NCBI GenBank assembly: GCA_947499775.1
Contig: CANMPY010000121.1
Location: 1-6,280 of the forward strand
DNA length: 6,280 bases
Origin: Bacteroidota bacterium
GTDB lineage: Bacteria; Bacteroidota; Bacteroidia; NS11-12g; UBA9320
Reading direction: 5' to 3'
Below, one piece after another: positions 5,467-6,280 of the stretch (positions within the stretch are counted from its first letter, which is position 1; each line of letters begins with the position of its first letter). The notes beneath the pieces were generated by a model. The model was not told the DNA's origin, did not search any database, and saw nothing but the letters and a program-made list of their open reading frames with translations. The translations under genes and the position numbers were made by a program.

Positions 5467-6280
5467 TCAATAATATGCTATCCAAGCTTGAGTTATCCCT
5501 TGAGCTACTAAACCATCTAGAATTACTTTTGCTATCTTCTTATCAGTACCAGCAAAGATTGCAGTTCTATAAAACCCGCTTTGATCGGCAAGTATTCTTA
5601 CACTAGGATAATTTTGACTAATCCTTTTGGCTTCTTTAATGGCTAATTGAATATCGCGAGCCGATAAAATCACGACATAAAACGACTGGGTTTTTTCTTT
5701 TACAATTTCGACGAATATTTCCGAATTTGTTTTTGCTGTATCTAAATCCTTTGACTTTTCAGCATTCGAAGTTGGATTCACATTGTCCATTTGGGCTATC
5801 TCTTTCCCAGTTGCTAAATAAGATAACCTAAAAATTTCCTTTTTAATGCGAGAATAATTTTCATTTAAGAACCGAATGGCCCCTTCTAATGAATCAATTT
5901 TAGCTCTATTAGATGCATTTTTTTCTATTGATGCATCTTTAATCATCTCTATACTGCGGTCAAATAATGAGTCAACGGTTTTATTATTCTCAAGTTTGTT
6001 AGCTCTTTTTTTAACTTCCTTGGGTTTTTCTTTATCTGAGAACCTTATGCCATGAATAATCCCTAAAGAATGAACTAAATGCGTTTCAAAACTCCCACTC
6101 AATTGCTGATTTAGTGCACTCCATATCACTACCGACGTGTGTTTTTTTATGGCTAACTCAAGCCCAATGGCATAACGTAAAGAATAGGTTTTGGGTGAGT
6201 AGTCTGTTTTTTTTTGTTTTGGGAAATATAAATAATGATACCCAAATGAAAAATTTGGCGAAAGAATAGGATTTTTATGA
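5467..6280 (-). CDS. Outer-membrane beta-barrel protein with C-terminal SPOR-like domain (3' part)
   Basis: This gene runs off the right edge: the frame is open through 6279, giving 270 visible residues. A GTG at 6129 could be taken as a start, but the frame continues upstream with protein-like sequence, so the gene is longer. Visible residues 8-81 alternate polar and hydrophobic/aromatic residues in strand-length blocks (SFGYHYLYF, TYSLRYAIGLELAI, HTSVVIWSAL, LGIIHGIRF). That looks like the last strands of an outer-membrane barrel ending on an aromatic residue. Residues about 82-160 are rich in Lys, Glu and Asn and predicted helical (for example SLEGAIRFLNENYSRIKKEI), possibly a coiled coil crossing the periplasm. 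A low-complexity stretch (about 165-187) leads to a SPOR-like domain (about 199-270): FYVVILSARDIQLAIKEAKR, then VRILADQSGFYRTAIFAG and a closing GITQAWIAYY. SPOR domains bind denuded peptidoglycan glycan strands, so the protein may tether the outer membrane to the wall. The barrel family is not recognised, so no symbol is given. Confidence 0.72.
   Translation of the reverse strand, partial: HKNPILSPNFSFGYHYLYFPKQKKTDYSPKTYSLRYAIGLELAIKKHTSVVIWSALNQQLSGSFETHLVHSLGIIHGIRFSDKEKPKEVKKRANKLENNKTVDSLFDRSIEMIKDASIEKNASNRAKIDSLEGAIRFLNENYSRIKKEIFRLSYLATGKEIAQMDNVNPTSNAEKSKDLDTAKTNSEIFVEIVKEKTQSFYVVILSARDIQLAIKEAKRISQNYPSVRILADQSGFYRTAIFAGTDKKIAKVILDGLVAQGITQAWIAYY

Noticed and set aside
5467..6129. 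Reading the right-edge gene as a complete 220-residue protein starting at 6129
   Set aside because: The codon at 6129-6127 is GTG and the frame continues upstream to the edge with convincing barrel-like sequence, so the gene is partial and longer.
1..6280. Mobile element, CRISPR array, toxin-antitoxin, defence or tRNA genes
   Set aside because: No transposase or recombinase motifs, no spaced repeats, no tRNA-like folds and no small paired genes were seen. The gaps are 101-185 bp and hold only regulatory-looking sequence.

Overview
The window is AT-rich DNA whose features point to the phylum Bacteroidota. No gene has a clear purine-rich Shine-Dalgarno site. The upstream regions carry -7/-33 motifs of the TTG-N19-21-TAnnTTTG type described for Bacteroides and Flavobacterium. 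The proteins also fit: a two-TM histidine kinase without a HAMP domain, a secreted double-length M16 peptidase with a signal peptide ending AFG-Q, and an outer-membrane-barrel protein with a SPOR-like tail. All five supported genes lie on the minus strand, so the window reads right to left in transcription order.

In that order: (1) 6280-5467 is the 3' part of a gene running off the right edge. The visible part encodes an apparent outer-membrane beta-barrel end, a charged helical linker and a C-terminal SPOR-like domain. (2) A 136-bp gap holds a probable promoter with an inverted repeat in its spacer. (3) 5330-2505 is a complete secreted M16 zinc metallopeptidase of 941 residues, with an active N-terminal half and an inactive C-terminal half. 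(4) A 101-bp gap holds a perfect 12-bp hairpin (terminator) that runs directly into the best promoter in the window. (5) 2403-1267 is a sensor histidine kinase. (6) A 168-bp gap holds a second promoter of the same design, a palindrome, a tandem 8-mer and a long AT-rich leader. (7) 1098-406 is an OmpR/PhoB-type response regulator, presumably the partner of the kinase. (8) A 185-bp gap has no convincing terminator but does have a possible promoter and an A10 tract (minus strand, 311-320). (9) 220-1 is the start of guaA (GMP synthase), running off the left edge. No intergenic gap exceeds 300 bp.

The kinase and regulator form a two-component system with the kinase gene first. Both genes are preceded by nearly the same element (TTG, 19 bp, CATATTTG), which could mean co-expression or autoregulation. 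The peptidase and the barrel-SPOR protein are both predicted to be in the envelope, and the kinase senses from the envelope. A shared envelope theme is possible, but the terminator and separate promoters argue against one operon. guaA is housekeeping and probably an unrelated neighbour. I see no mobile element, CRISPR array, RNA gene or defence cassette. The most unusual item is the barrel-linker-SPOR architecture at the right edge.
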